Positions 1-9,595 of a stretch of 64,000 bases of DNA are shown here, in pieces. This DNA comes from Phoenix dactylifera (taxonomy: Eukaryota > Streptophyta > Magnoliopsida > Arecales > Arecaceae). The notes beneath the pieces were generated by a model. The model was given only the letters and a program-made list of their open reading frames with translations, searched no databases and was not told the origin of the DNA. Where the stretch lies: assembly GCF_009389715.1 (NCBI RefSeq), contig NC_052404.1, positions 7,834,745 through 7,898,744 on the forward strand, given 5' to 3'. Every line of letters starts with the position of its first letter. Positions within the stretch are counted from its first letter, which is position 1. The position numbers and the translations under genes were made by a program.

Positions 1-476
1 CTTGTATTTGTTGGTACAGGCAAGATAAATTGTAACACGTGGGGCCATTGAGCTGGTGCCAAGGATGGAATGCTGCTAGATTTGTTCTGCTGTCTCTGTC
101 TTTTCTATCAATTCCAAAGGAGAATGTGGCTTGTTTTGATCCAAAAATCCGTCGGTGACAAAGACCTTGCTTTGTGCTGCGATGGAGACGCACCACTATT
201 GTCGGTGTTGGGGCTGGGGAGGGAGCTATCGACGACAAAGAACTTGCTTTCCATCATCATCCATTTGACAAATATGGCCTGTTTGATCTACTTTGTTCTT
301 GCAACTAGAATAATGAGCATCCATTTCTCGCCCAAGTGAGAAATTCTCAATTTACCAAGGGGATTCAGACATGGTACACAGTTGAATGCGCATCTGATGA
401 CTGGCGTTCCACCTTCATGGGCTGATATGAGGACGTAAAATCATCTTTCTTCTTGGAGAATGAACCGGTACCTATA
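1..476. other. Left-edge intergenic DNA ending in copy 1 of a low-copy repeat
   Basis: I recognise no gene here. An 89-codon open frame at 70-339 has no recognisable domain and looks like chance. The last part (about 395-476, including GGACGTAAAA at 432 and ACCTATA at the end) aligns with 4030-4082 (GGACGTAAAC and ACCTATTATAAG). It is therefore the upstream arm of the repeat whose other arm resumes at 3331, after a transposon inserted between them. Confidence 0.4.
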
Positions 477-763
477 GGGAGCGTTTGGTATGGGGTGATC
501 GTCCTAGGATAAGGGTGATGTGGGTGGAGGTGATGAGATCACTGCGTTTAGTTGCACCACGGTGATCCTACGTGGCGGTGATCTTAAATCACTTCCACTC
601 TTCAAATCACCCTCCAACTCGACGATGGGATACCCGTCCTTGAGGTCGGAAATCCAAGATCACCCAGAGCAGTGATTCTGGATTGAAAGTTAAACATAAA
701 AATACCTCTCAAGTTAGCAGAAAAAATGATATATCAATATATCATCAATATATTAAGTTAATG

Positions 764-764
<1 letters not shown>

Positions 765-813
<49 letters not shown>
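765..813. repeat. (TA)n microsatellite
   Basis: About 24 uninterrupted TA dinucleotides lie in the AT-rich interior of the terminal-inverted-repeat element. The open frame across it is an artefact of the repeat. Confidence 0.95.
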
Positions 814-816
<3 letters not shown>

Positions 817-1012
817 GTTGATATTATATATTATATTAATGATATATTATATTATAATATATTACTAATCATATTATTATCCTATTATTATTGAAGGATA
901 ATTTTAAATTCTGCAGAAATATATTATTATATTTTATATTTATATAATGAAAATATTTAATATATTACTATATTACTTTTATTTACCTTATTTTTCTAAT
1001 CAAAATAATTAC

Positions 1013-2798
1013 TGTTGCCCAAGAAGACAACTCAAGGGGGGGGGGGGGGGGGGTGAATTGGGTTTTAAGTAATTATTGCAAATAAAAACTTAATGAGTAA
1101 CAAATTAAACTTATTGCAAGATTAATTAGTTTACTAGATGTAGTGAATGAAGGGGATGGAAGAGACAATGAACTAATCACAAACACAAGAGGTTTTATAG
1201 CGGTTCGGAGCTAACCCTTTCTCCTACGTCCACTCCCCAAGCTACACTTGGGAGTTCACTATAATCCCTCGGATTACGGCCGGTTGTTTTACAAGTTCAC
1301 AACCCAACTTGTTGTTTTACGAGATCACAACGAACTTGGTCGGTTTTCACAGGCTCACCGACTAGAACTACTCGATTGTTTTTCCGGGATCACAATCGAA
1401 CCCTTACACCGTTGGTTTTACCCTCGGCTCACCAACAAACCTTACAACCCTTGATTCAATCCCCTGATTGAATCAAGTAAGAAAATAGTTTGAGAAAATT
1501 ACACGGAAAGCTTCTTAATAAGCAAATATTAAACAATATGAAAAGAGTAGAGTTAGAAGCCCTCAAACAGATTTTGGAAGTGGAAGAAGGGGCTTCTCGA
1601 ATTCAGAGTCTCCTTTTTGAATGCGCTAAAGACTTGATGTCAGAAGGAGAGCCTTGAATGCGAAGGACAGAGTTTGTAGGATGGAGTTCAATGCGTTTCT
1701 TCCTTCTTTCTCTTGTATTTACTCTTGAGAGCCTTTGGTAGGTGGAAATCACTTTTGCTTTGAATGGAATCTCTCTCTTGATGTCTATTACTGTTCACTC
1801 TGACTATTTAAGCAGTCCACTTTGAAAACTAGCCGTTAGACACCAATTTGTGGCCGTTCTGCACAATCTGCAACTCCTGACAATGTGTCCGTTGGGATCG
1901 GAGTCGACTCGCTCGATCTGGAGTCGACTCGGCTGTTGCTGGAGTCGATTCATGCTTCACTGGAGACGACTCGCCCACTGTTCAGGATTTGAATTAAAGT
2001 GATGTCCCGTTCTGGAGTCGACCCGGCCAAACCTGGAGTCGACTCGCCAGTATCCGGAGATGACTCGGCCCTCTGGAAACGACTCGTTCTCAGAATTCCA
2101 GAGATCTATTTTTCTGCATTTCTTTCTCGAGTCGACTCGGATCATCTTGGAGTCGACTCGGCTCTCAGAACCCAAAAACTGATCTTCTATCTTTGGAGTT
2201 GAACTGCCTCGGAGTCGACTCGGATCGTCTTGGAGTCGACTCGGCTCTCAGAGCCCGAAGTTGGTTCTCTGACTTTTAGTCTTGCTTTCCTCTGAGAGTC
2301 GACTCTTGCTTGTTTAGGAGTCGACTCCCCAAACGTTGGAGTCGACTCGAATTCTTCTGGAGTCGACTCGGTAACAGGGTCCAGAAATCACTTCTCTATC
2401 TTTCTGTCTGTTACTCCTTGGAGTCGACTCGGAACTGTCGGGAGTCGACTCGGTAAGCATCGGAGTCGACTCGAAACCGTTGGAGTCGACTTGGTGACAG
2501 GGTCTGAGATTCATCTTTCTATCCTGCTGTCTGTTCTCAGTCGGAGTCGACTCGCAGTGTACCGGAGTCGACTCGAGCCTGTGCCAGAACATCTGAAACA
2601 CTTGGAGTCGACTCGTAATCCTCCGGAGTCGACTCGAGTTTCAGCCTTTGACTTAAACTGATTTCCACATGCACTCAAAAGAAGATTCTCACAAATTTTG
2701 CCTGAGATACTAGATTGAATTCATTAGTATAACATAAAATATACTTAAATGCTTTGGTCTCATCAAAATCAAATTGGGGTATTATCAATCATTCCACA
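1013..2798. mobile_element. Probable solo LTR of a retrotransposon
   Basis: The segment starts TGTTGCCC and is soon followed by an 18-base G run and GTGAATTGGGTTTT, a layout common at LTR starts of some plant retrotransposons. It ends ...CATTCCACA. Flanking pentamers are ATTAC (1008-1012) and ATTAT (2799-2803), four of five matching, so the right edge is tentative. No gag or pol sequence is present and no second LTR is seen, which is why I call it solo. The part at 1190-1460 contains alternating short direct repeats (CAACCCAACTTG, CACAACGAACTTGG, CACAATCGAACCC). The part at 1890-2640 is a palindrome array. Confidence 0.5.
1890..2635. repeat. Array of about 24 GAGTCGACTC palindromes
   Basis: The 10 bp perfect palindrome GAGTCGACTC, usually as GGAGTCGACTCG, recurs about 24 times, with about 18 exact and the rest off by one or two bases. 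Within clusters of two to four units the start-to-start spacing is near 20-22 bp, for example 2318, 2338 and 2360. Clusters are separated by 40-65 bp carrying related spacer text. Open frames on both strands here merely translate the repeat. Confidence 0.9.
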
Positions 2799-3330
2799 AT
2801 TATTAATATGAAGAAAATCTATTATAAGTATAAATAAAAATAATAATTCTAAAATGAAAAATAACATATTTTTATAAGATTAATAATTTATAGAAGTAAT
2901 AAATATATTTTTATAGAATATATTAATAATTAATATATCGATAAATATATTGATATTTTATTATAATATATATTTTATGATTAATAAATATATGATAAGG
3001 GCTACTAAAAGTAGAATATGTGACAAAATTATGGAGCTATTATAGGAATTAGTATATTGACTTATATTTTTAATTCATGAGAATTAAAAATACATAAAAA
3101 ATCCATCTAAGATATATCAAGGGTATTTGTGGTATTATGTAGTGAGTGATCTTGGATCTCCATACCATACCAAACAATTTACTCGTGGATATCCGGAGAT
3201 TTTTAATTACTGGATCATGGCCTACCAAACACATTGATCTTAGGTCACTGGGGATCAAATCACCCCAGCATTCGGATCGCCGGAATCTTAGATCACTGTG
3301 GTGATCCTGTTGGGGTTACCAAACGCCCTC

Positions 3331-4257
3331 ATAAGAGTTGACTTCACAAGTAATAGATCTCACACAATATTTGTTTTGTCCAAGCCCTACCTAGCACTTG
3401 TAGAAACCATATGTTAACCAGAGTTCTTTTACAGCGACAAAAAAAGATCAACTAATGAATAAGGCTGCAAATAGATCAGGTTGACCCATAATCTGATCCG
3501 ACCTGACTCGATCTATTTTGGAGGATCCACGGGTTTGGGTCATGTCGGATCTGGGTTCGTTGAATTCAGATTCGACCCGACTCATTTGAAATTTCGATAA
3601 TTTTAGATTTTCAATCCTACGATTCGACCCGTACTGTAAAATTATTTAGGATCGTTGGCTGCAACCCGAGGGGGTGCAACATAAGTTCTAAAGCCATAGA
3701 TAGGTTGACCTAAATCATATTCGAATTTTTTAGATTGGATCCGGGTTATACATGGATTCGACCCGATCCGAATAATTCGTTGGATCAAAAATTATAGCGG
3801 TGGACCCGATTTGACCCGACTCAATCTTCTATCGGATCGGATCTAAATCCAAAATTAGGATCCAAACAAGAAATTAGGTTGGAGTTACTTATGACTCTAT
3901 CTGACCCATTTGCATCCCCTACTAATGTAGTATATTATTGGCTTCGTTTACTGTTGAGCTGGCAAATCTGATTTGCCCAATAATTTTCTATAAAGAGCTG
4001 TCAGGGTTGTATCTTTCGCAGTTTACCTAGGACGTAAACTTACCTTTCTTATCAGAGGATGACCCAGAACCTATTATAAGACTCCCCTACACAAGTAATA
4101 GATCGCACACATTCTTCGGTTTTGTCGAAGTCCCGCCCAACACCTGTAGGAACCACACAGTAACTGAAGATCTTTTATACCCACAAAGAGGGGATTAGTT
4201 GATGTAGGATATTATTGGCTTGGTTTATTGCTGAGTTGGTACTCGGTAGATTGGATT
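3331..4257. repeat. Diverged tandem low-copy repeat, two interrupted copies
   Basis: The stretch 3344-3457 (CACAAGTAATAGATCTCACA onward) aligns with 4090-4215 (CACAAGTAATAGATCGCACA onward). The stretch 3929-3990 aligns with 4216-4257 and continues beyond the Ty3 insertion at 11688. Extending left, 432-476 aligns with 4030-4074. Removing three insertions leaves two units of about 300 bp in direct orientation. I do not recognise a coding function. It could be an old LTR pair or a small satellite-like duplication. Confidence 0.6.
3460..3921. mobile_element. hAT-like MITE, copy A
   Basis: The 462 bp element starts TAAGGCTGCAAAT and ends ATTTGCATCCCCTA, an imperfect terminal inverted repeat of a kind common in plant hAT-type MITEs. 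Eight-base flanks CTAATGAA and CTAATGTA match at seven positions, the size hAT transposases make. The interior is rich in GACCCGA and GATCCG words and encodes nothing. The related unit at about 4200-4240 lacks it and shows the uninterrupted TTGATGTAGGATATTATTGG context. A longer relative lies at 34339-35380. Confidence 0.75.
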
Positions 4258-5252
4258 TGTTGCTGGAAATTGGACCCGGGGGCAATCTTCGGTCGAGGAG
4301 AGGGAGCGGGAGGTGGTTACTCACGGTGGGGCGGTGGTTCGTCGACGGGCGGCGTCCTCCGTCTGGGGCGATCGGCGAGAAGGAGCGGCTGATTCCCGCG
4401 GCTGGGCGGCGATCCGACAGTGGGCGGCGTCCTCCGTCTGGGTGCCTGCACACGAGCCGGTGGCCGGGTCTCCCGGCGCCGGCCCTCCGACGCTCAAGTC
4501 AGGGAGGGGGCAAATCGTGTAGAGTAGAGGTAAACGGTGCGTGTCCTCAGTATCGATTTTCCAACCCCCTTTTATAGACCGGGGGTCGGTTTACCTGCGA
4601 TGTAACGGGGCGAAGCCGTAGTACGGCTCGGCATGTCGTTCAGGTCGGCGCTTGGTCAGGCGAATAATTGCACTGATGTCGGCGATGAGGGCGTTGTACA
4701 ACCCGAACTAGCACGCTACCAGGCGAATTTATTGCATCAGTGTCGGAGGTATGGCCGAGATCAGAGACTTATCACAGTTGACTAGACTCTGCTGGGCTTA
4801 TTTGCCGTGGAGAGCTGGGAGTCCGTAGATGACAGGAGTCACGTGCATTAATTGTTGAGTGAGCCGGAGATCCACATTTATTGTGGAGTAAGCCGGAGAT
4901 CCGCATTTATTGTGGAGTAAGCCGGAGATCCGCATTCATTGTGGAGTAAGCCGGAGATCCATATTTATTGTGGAGTAAGCTGGAGATCCATATTTATTGT
5001 GGAGTGTGCCGGAGGATCACAGCGGTCATGCGCAATAAATGCCGGAGGGGCGTCATAGTACGGTCTCTGGCCGGACCTCGGAGACGTATAGCCGTAGTAG
5101 GTGGCTGACAAAAGTAGGCCTCGGGCATTGGGGTTTCTCTTAGGTCGGAGGTTCCGAGTTCGGGTGCCGACTTCGGCCTTCCAGGGTCGACGATTGTGCG
5201 GCTTCTTTGGGGCATTCGTGTCATTTGGGGGAAAAACCTTATTCCCCCAACA
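4258..5252 (-). repeat. 3' LTR of the Ty3/Tat-like element
   Basis: 995 bp, the left copy on the + strand. It is shorter than its partner by exactly 58 bp, which equals two 29 bp units. The GGATT duplication sits directly outside it at 4253-4257. Confidence 0.95.
4863..5007. repeat. 29 bp minisatellite in the 3' LTR, five units
   Basis: Five tandem 29 bp units of the same repeat as at 11240-11442. It contains only one copy of the unit 3-4 pair that is doubled in the other LTR. Confidence 0.95.
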
Positions 5253-5264
5253 CTACCCCCCGAC
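5253..5264 (-). other. Polypurine tract of the retrotransposon
   Basis: Directly next to the 3' LTR the minus strand reads GTCGGGGGGTAG, a purine-rich run in the position expected for plus-strand priming. Confidence 0.65.
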
Positions 5265-6640
5265 TTCCGAGTTCGAGCGGCTTGTGGGCTCGGACGTAGG
5301 AAGTAAAGTCCATCGTTAAAGTTGGGGGGCGAACTTCGTCCGCACCCTCATGTTTCTTGGAATTTTCGTGGTAGGACCTGCGCCCTTGGGCGTTTCGAGG
5401 TTACTTTGTTCGGCGAATTAATGATGGGGTCCATATCCCTACGTCTTTCGAGGCGACTATAGCGGGGGCGGTGTCTCTTGGATTACCGAGGTTGGTTTGT
5501 GAGGCGGACCCAGGATGAGGGTCCTCGGGTTCGACGGGGTGGCGCCCGAAGCTCCTGCTCCCGACCCCGAGCCTGTTCCGGAGGAAGGTCTTGAGGTCAT
5601 CAATGTGCCAGACGACCCCCCGGATGTGGCTCCCGCCGCTTAGGACTTAGCGTATTTTTCTTTCTTTTTCATTGTATCCGAGGTCGGCCCTTGAGCGGCC
5701 GACTTCCAATTTTGTAATTGGCCTTCCGGCCCTTTGTTAATGAAAAAGTATTTTTGCCATTCCGTGTTCATCTTTCCCTCTGTTGTCGTGACCGAGGCCA
5801 GGGCCTTAGCGAACAGCCTCGATGGCCTAGCTTTGCATTTTAATTTCCGGGCTGCTTAACGAAGTTGCCCTTCTTCCCGGGCTACGTCTTAGCCTTCTCG
5901 GGTTCCAGTCATCCCGACGAAGAGGAGCTCCGAGTCTTGAGTTTTTTAGAAAATTTCCCTAAGTCCTATAGCTCGGATTTGGGAGACGTGGAGGTCATCG
6001 CGTTTAGCCTTTAGGGAAGTCCCAAGGTGTCGAGGTCGGGCCTTAGCCCTTTAACTAAGACCGGACTAGGTCTGTATGTGCCGCTAATCGGGGAGTTTAG
6101 TCGGGTCTCCGAACTTAACTCCAAACTCCTCAGAGGGAGCGCGGGCCAATAGGCAGGTTATTACCGAAGGTTTTCGTAGTTATTGTTCTCGGACTCTGCC
6201 GAGGCTTCGGTGAGCAAGGCTGGGGTTTCCAGAGATTGCCTTGGTACCCGTGTTTGGCTGGCGCATTCGTGGCCGGGACCACTTTTTAGCCGGACGTAGG
6301 AGTTTACGTCGAAGAGCCAAGTCGGGCACTAATTTATGAAATCCTCTGTACCAGTTTCGGAGACTTGACGAACGGTGCATGCATAATGTAATTAGGAGGT
6401 CGATCCTAAGCCGACCCGTTAGAGAGGCCCGACTTTGGGGCGAGATAAGGCTTCAACATTAAGATTCCGTTCAGCAATATGTAAATAAAATTTGACAAGG
6501 AGGGCGTCCAGTTGAATGTACCTCTTTCATTCTCAGAGTTATGCTTCGCATGGTGGAGTAGGCTGCTTCCCTTCCTCGTCGACCTGCGGAGTCATTTTTG
6601 ACTTTAAGGGGGCTCGGGCTTCTCACGGACCCGACAGCAC
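5265..6640. other. Non-coding 3' internal region of the retrotransposon
   Basis: About 1.4 kb between the polypurine tract and the tandem-repeat block. Apart from the short antisense ORF tail at 5515-5643 I see no coding frame. The text is GC-rich with scattered GGTCGG and CCGA words, as in the rest of the element. Confidence 0.6.
5515..5643 (+). pseudogene. 3' remnant of an antisense ORF in the retrotransposon
   Basis: On the strand opposite gag and integrase, 42 codons rich in Pro, Glu, Asp and Ala end in TAG at 5641-5643. T-rich sequence and a TTAATGAAAAAGT motif resembling a plant 3' end follow. The frame is closed just upstream by TGA at 5500-5502, so at most a tail survives. Antisense extra ORFs between pol and the 3' LTR are known in some plant Tat-type elements. 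No domain can be assigned from this short acidic tail. Confidence 0.4.
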
Positions 6641-7990
6641 CCGCCGAGGTTGAGAGGGCTTGGGGAGGCTTTATTGATTTGTAGCTCTTTGCGAGGTCGA
6701 GGGAGTTTGAGACCCTGTGGTCGGACCTCGGGGCACCTCAACTTTGGCCGAGGGGTCTTGTGTCAGGTCGGCGGGTCCGCGGACGCTTTGCTGACCTGTG
6801 GTACCTCCCGAAGTCGAGGGAGTCTGATTCTCTACGGTCGACCCTCGGGGCATCCCGACCTCAGTCGAGGGATCATACGTCAGGTCGGCGGGTCTGGGCA
6901 CGCTCTACCGACCTGCGATGCTTCCCGAGGTCGAGGGAGTCTGGTTCTCTACGGTCGATCCTCGGGGTATCCCGACCTTAGTCGAGGGGGGGCTACGGGG
7001 GACCGCGAAGGTACTACCCCGTTGTTGGTGATGAGCGCCACGGGGGGCCGCGAAGGTACTACCCCGTCTTCCCGAAGTGTCGAGGGGTCTGGGCACGCAC
7101 TGTCGACACTCGGGGCATCTCGACCTTAGTCGAGGGATCGCTCGCTTCGGGGATCGGGGATCGTCGACCGCTCCTGGGGGTCCACTTCGTGGCGCCCCAG
7201 GTGGAGCCACCCTTTCCACCCCTCACGGCGCCTTCCCGAGGTCAAGGGAGTCTGGTTCTCTACGGTCGACCCTCGGGGCATCCCGACCTTGGTCGAGGAA
7301 TCGTTCGTCAGGTCGAGGGGTCTGGGTACGCACTGTCGACCTGCGACGCTTCCCGAGGTCGAGGGAGTCTGGTTCTCTACGGTCGACCTTCGGGGCATCC
7401 CGACCTTAGTCGAGGAGGCGCTACGGGGGGCCGCGAAGGTACTACCCCGTTGTTGGTGATGAGCGCCACGGGGGGCCGCGAAGGTACTTCCCCGTCTTTC
7501 CGAAGTGTCGAGGGGTCTGGGTACGCGCTGTCGACACTCGGGGCATCTCGACCTTAGTCGAGGGATCGCTCGCTTCGGGGATCGGGGATCGTCGACCGCT
7601 CCTGGGGGTCCACTTCGTGGCGCCCCAGGTGGAGCCACCCTTTCCACCCCTCACGGCGCCTTCCCGAGGTCAAGGGAGTCTGGTTCTCTACGGTCGACCC
7701 TCGGGGCATCCCGACCTTAGTTGAGGAGGCGCTACGGGGGGCCGCGAAGGTACTACCCCGTTGTTGGTGATGAGCGCCACGGGGGGCCGCGAAGGTACTA
7801 CCCCGTCTTCCCGAAGTGTCGAGGGGTCTGGGCACGCACTGTCGACACTCGGGGCATCTCGGCCTTAGTCGAGGAATCCTGCTCCATTCCACGTTTCGTC
7901 ATCTTGCGATCCTTCCCGAGGTCGAGGGAGTTTGGGACTCTACGGTCGAGCCTCGAGGCATCCCGATTTTGGCCGGGGAATCTGAGGATC
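6640..7990. repeat. Complex tandem repeat array in the retrotransposon 3' region
   Basis: A subunit of roughly 105-120 bp centred on CCCGAGGTCGAGGGAGTCTG, TTCTCTACGGTCGACC and GGGGCATCCCGACCTT recurs about seven times (near 6694, 6813, 6923, 7232, 7349, 7664 and 7908). A longer unit containing CCGCGAAGGTACTACCCCGT, itself doubled, starts near 6992, 7411 and 7731, giving periods of about 420 and 320 bp. The difference is the presence of an extra short subunit. Long open frames on both strands here (up to 173 codons) are repeat artefacts, not genes. Confidence 0.9.
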
Positions 7991-8098
7991 ACAGACGACC
8001 CAATATTAAAAGAGGATTACAGTTATCAAGGTGAGAGAAATTTTTGCAGAAAAAGGAGCTGAGTCCATTGTCCTGATTGTTTTGAACCCCTTAGGGTT

Positions 8099-9595
8099 TC
8101 ATTGGTAATACATCCGTAGATTCTCGGAGTTCCAGCTTCGTGGGATCAGAGTCCCCTCCAGGGACTTCAATTTGTACGCCCCTGGTCGTTGTACCCGGGC
8201 GATTTGATACGGCCCTTCCCAATTTGGGGCGAGCTTTCCTTGCTCGGTCGGTTGAGAAGCCTCGACTCTCCTGAGGACGAGGTCCCCTACTTTGAAGAGC
8301 TTGGGCTTGACTCTGGAGTTGTAGTATTGGGCCGTTCGCTGTTGGTATCTCGCCATGCGAACCCGGGCGACCTCTCTCGTTTCTTCGACAAGGTCCAAGT
8401 TGCTCCTTAGCTGGGAAGAATTGGTGTCGGGGTTGTAATGCTCCATTCTGGGAGAAGGCAGGCCGATCTCCAGCGGGATGACGGCCTCAGTGCCGTATGC
8501 TAGGTTGAAGGGGGTCTCTCCCGTGGGTAGTCGGAACGTGGTCCGGTACGCCCAAAGGACATTGTACAAGTCCTCGACCCACTGTCCTTTGGACCGATCA
8601 AGCCTAGCTTTAAGTCCCTGCAAAATAGTTCGGTTAGTTACCTCGGTTTCCCCGTTTGTCTGGGGATGGGCAACCGAGGTGAAGCGATGATCAATGCCGA
8701 GTTCAGAGCAAAACTCCCTGAAATGAATATTGTCAAATTGTCGACCATTATCAGATATAAGGATACGGGGTAGTCCGAATCGGCAGATTATAGACTTCCA
8801 TACGAAATCCCGCATCCTTTGCTCGGTGATCCGGGCGACAGGTTCGGCCTCGACCCATTTGGTGAAACAGTCGATGGAGACGACCAGGAACTTTCTCTGT
8901 CCGGTGGCGAGGGGAAAGGGCCCCAGGATGTCGATCCCCCATTGGGCAAACGGCCAGGGGGCGATGATGGAGGTCAGCAGAGCTGAAGGTCGGCGCTGGA
9001 TATTGGCGTTTCGCTGGCACCGATCGCACTTGCGGACGAAATCTGTTGCGTCTTTTTGGAGTGTGGGCCAGTAATATCCCTGCCGCAGGATCTTATGGGC
9101 CAAGGCCCGGCCCCTCAGGTGATTTCCGCAGATCCCTTCATGGACCTCTCGGAGAGCATAGTCCGCCTCGGAGGGGCGGAGGCATCTGAGAAGGGGGGAA
9201 GTAAATGATCGTCGATAGAGCCTGTTCTCGTATAGGACATATCGGGGGGCCTGGCGCTTGATTCGGCGAGCCTCCATCTCGTCATGAGGTAGGGTTCCGT
9301 CCTGAAGGTAGCAGACGAGCCCGTCGATCCAGCTTGGCTCGGAGCCGATGCACATGGTAGACTCGGGTTCCTCCGTGCTGGGGGTCTGAAGATACTCGAG
9401 CGCGGTTCCCTTAGGAAGCTCGCTCATGCGGGAGCTTGCCAGCTTGGATAGCTGGTCTGCCCTGAGGTTTTCCGTTCTGGGAATGTACTGAATGTTGAAA
9501 GAATTCAGGGCAGATATGAGTTCCCGCACCTTTTGGAGATACTTTTGCATGGATGGCTCTTTAGCTTCAAAATCTCCTTGGACCTGGTTTACCAC
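8099..9595 (-). CDS. RNase H C-terminal remnant plus integrase of the Ty3/Tat-like element
   Basis: 498 codons. Residues 1-55 are the end of an RNase H domain (EAKEPSMQKYLQKVREL, then IPRTENLRADQLSKLAS). An integrase follows: zinc-binding H152, H159, C190, C193; catalytic D222 (WGIDILGP), D282 (SDNG) and E318, with exactly 35 residues between the last two; and a GPY motif (NWEGPY) near the C-terminus. Integrase inserts the cDNA copy into host DNA. RNase H homology continues upstream to about 9655 but is broken by a TAG at 9599-9601 where a Gln codon is expected, so the ATG at 9595 is not a natural start. The frame is open to its stop and the catalytic triad is intact, yet without reverse transcriptase the element cannot act alone. 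Confidence 0.88.
   Translation of the reverse strand: MVNQVQGDFEAKEPSMQKYLQKVRELISALNSFNIQYIPRTENLRADQLSKLASSRMSELPKGTALEYLQTPSTEEPESTMCIGSEPSWIDGLVCYLQDGTLPHDEMEARRIKRQAPRYVLYENRLYRRSFTSPLLRCLRPSEADYALREVHEGICGNHLRGRALAHKILRQGYYWPTLQKDATDFVRKCDRCQRNANIQRRPSALLTSIIAPWPFAQWGIDILGPFPLATGQRKFLVVSIDCFTKWVEAEPVARITEQRMRDFVWKSIICRFGLPRILISDNGRQFDNIHFREFCSELGIDHRFTSVAHPQTNGETEVTNRTILQGLKARLDRSKGQWVEDLYNVLWAYRTTFRLPTGETPFNLAYGTEAVIPLEIGLPSPRMEHYNPDTNSSQLRSNLDLVEETREVARVRMARYQQRTAQYYNSRVKPKLFKVGDLVLRRVEASQPTEQGKLAPNWEGPYQIARVQRPGAYKLKSLEGTLIPRSWNSENLRMYYQ

Larger units (their letters stand above)
477..3330. mobile_element. Non-autonomous terminal-inverted-repeat DNA transposon, split by a solo LTR
   Basis: The left end begins GGGAGCGTTTGGTA and the right end is TACCAAACGCCCTC, which is an inverted pair. 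Inside both ends, GATC-, GTGATC- and CACC-rich subterminal sequence (477-680 and about 3130-3330) also matches in inverted orientation. The trinucleotide ATA flanks both sides (474-476 and 3331-3333), a possible 3 bp target duplication of PIF/Harbinger size, though ATA is not the canonical TWA target. The interior is AT-rich and encodes nothing. The other copy of the flanking repeat (4030-4250) lacks this element and acts as an empty site, which supports the boundaries. An LTR at 1013-2798 interrupts the interior. Confidence 0.6.

Noticed and set aside
1957..2601. Frames reading RVDS/ESTP repeats, resembling a repeat protein
   Set aside because: They are products of the GAGTCGACTC palindrome, which reads similarly on both strands. 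No start context or flanking exon.
1890..2635. CRISPR-like pattern of short repeats and spacers
   Set aside because: Palindromes are only 10 bp, spacers are themselves related, and the host is a plant nuclear genome with no cas genes.
4215..4577. 120-codon frame repeated at 10637-10954
   Set aside because: Both lie in the LTRs on the strand opposite the element's genes; duplicated because the LTRs are duplicated, not because they are genes.
6650..7892. Open frames of 100-173 codons on both strands in the GC-rich 7 kb region
   Set aside because: They repeat the same text (SLRSTLGASRP and the like) with each tandem unit, occur on both strands at once and match no domain. They translate the retrotransposon repeat array.
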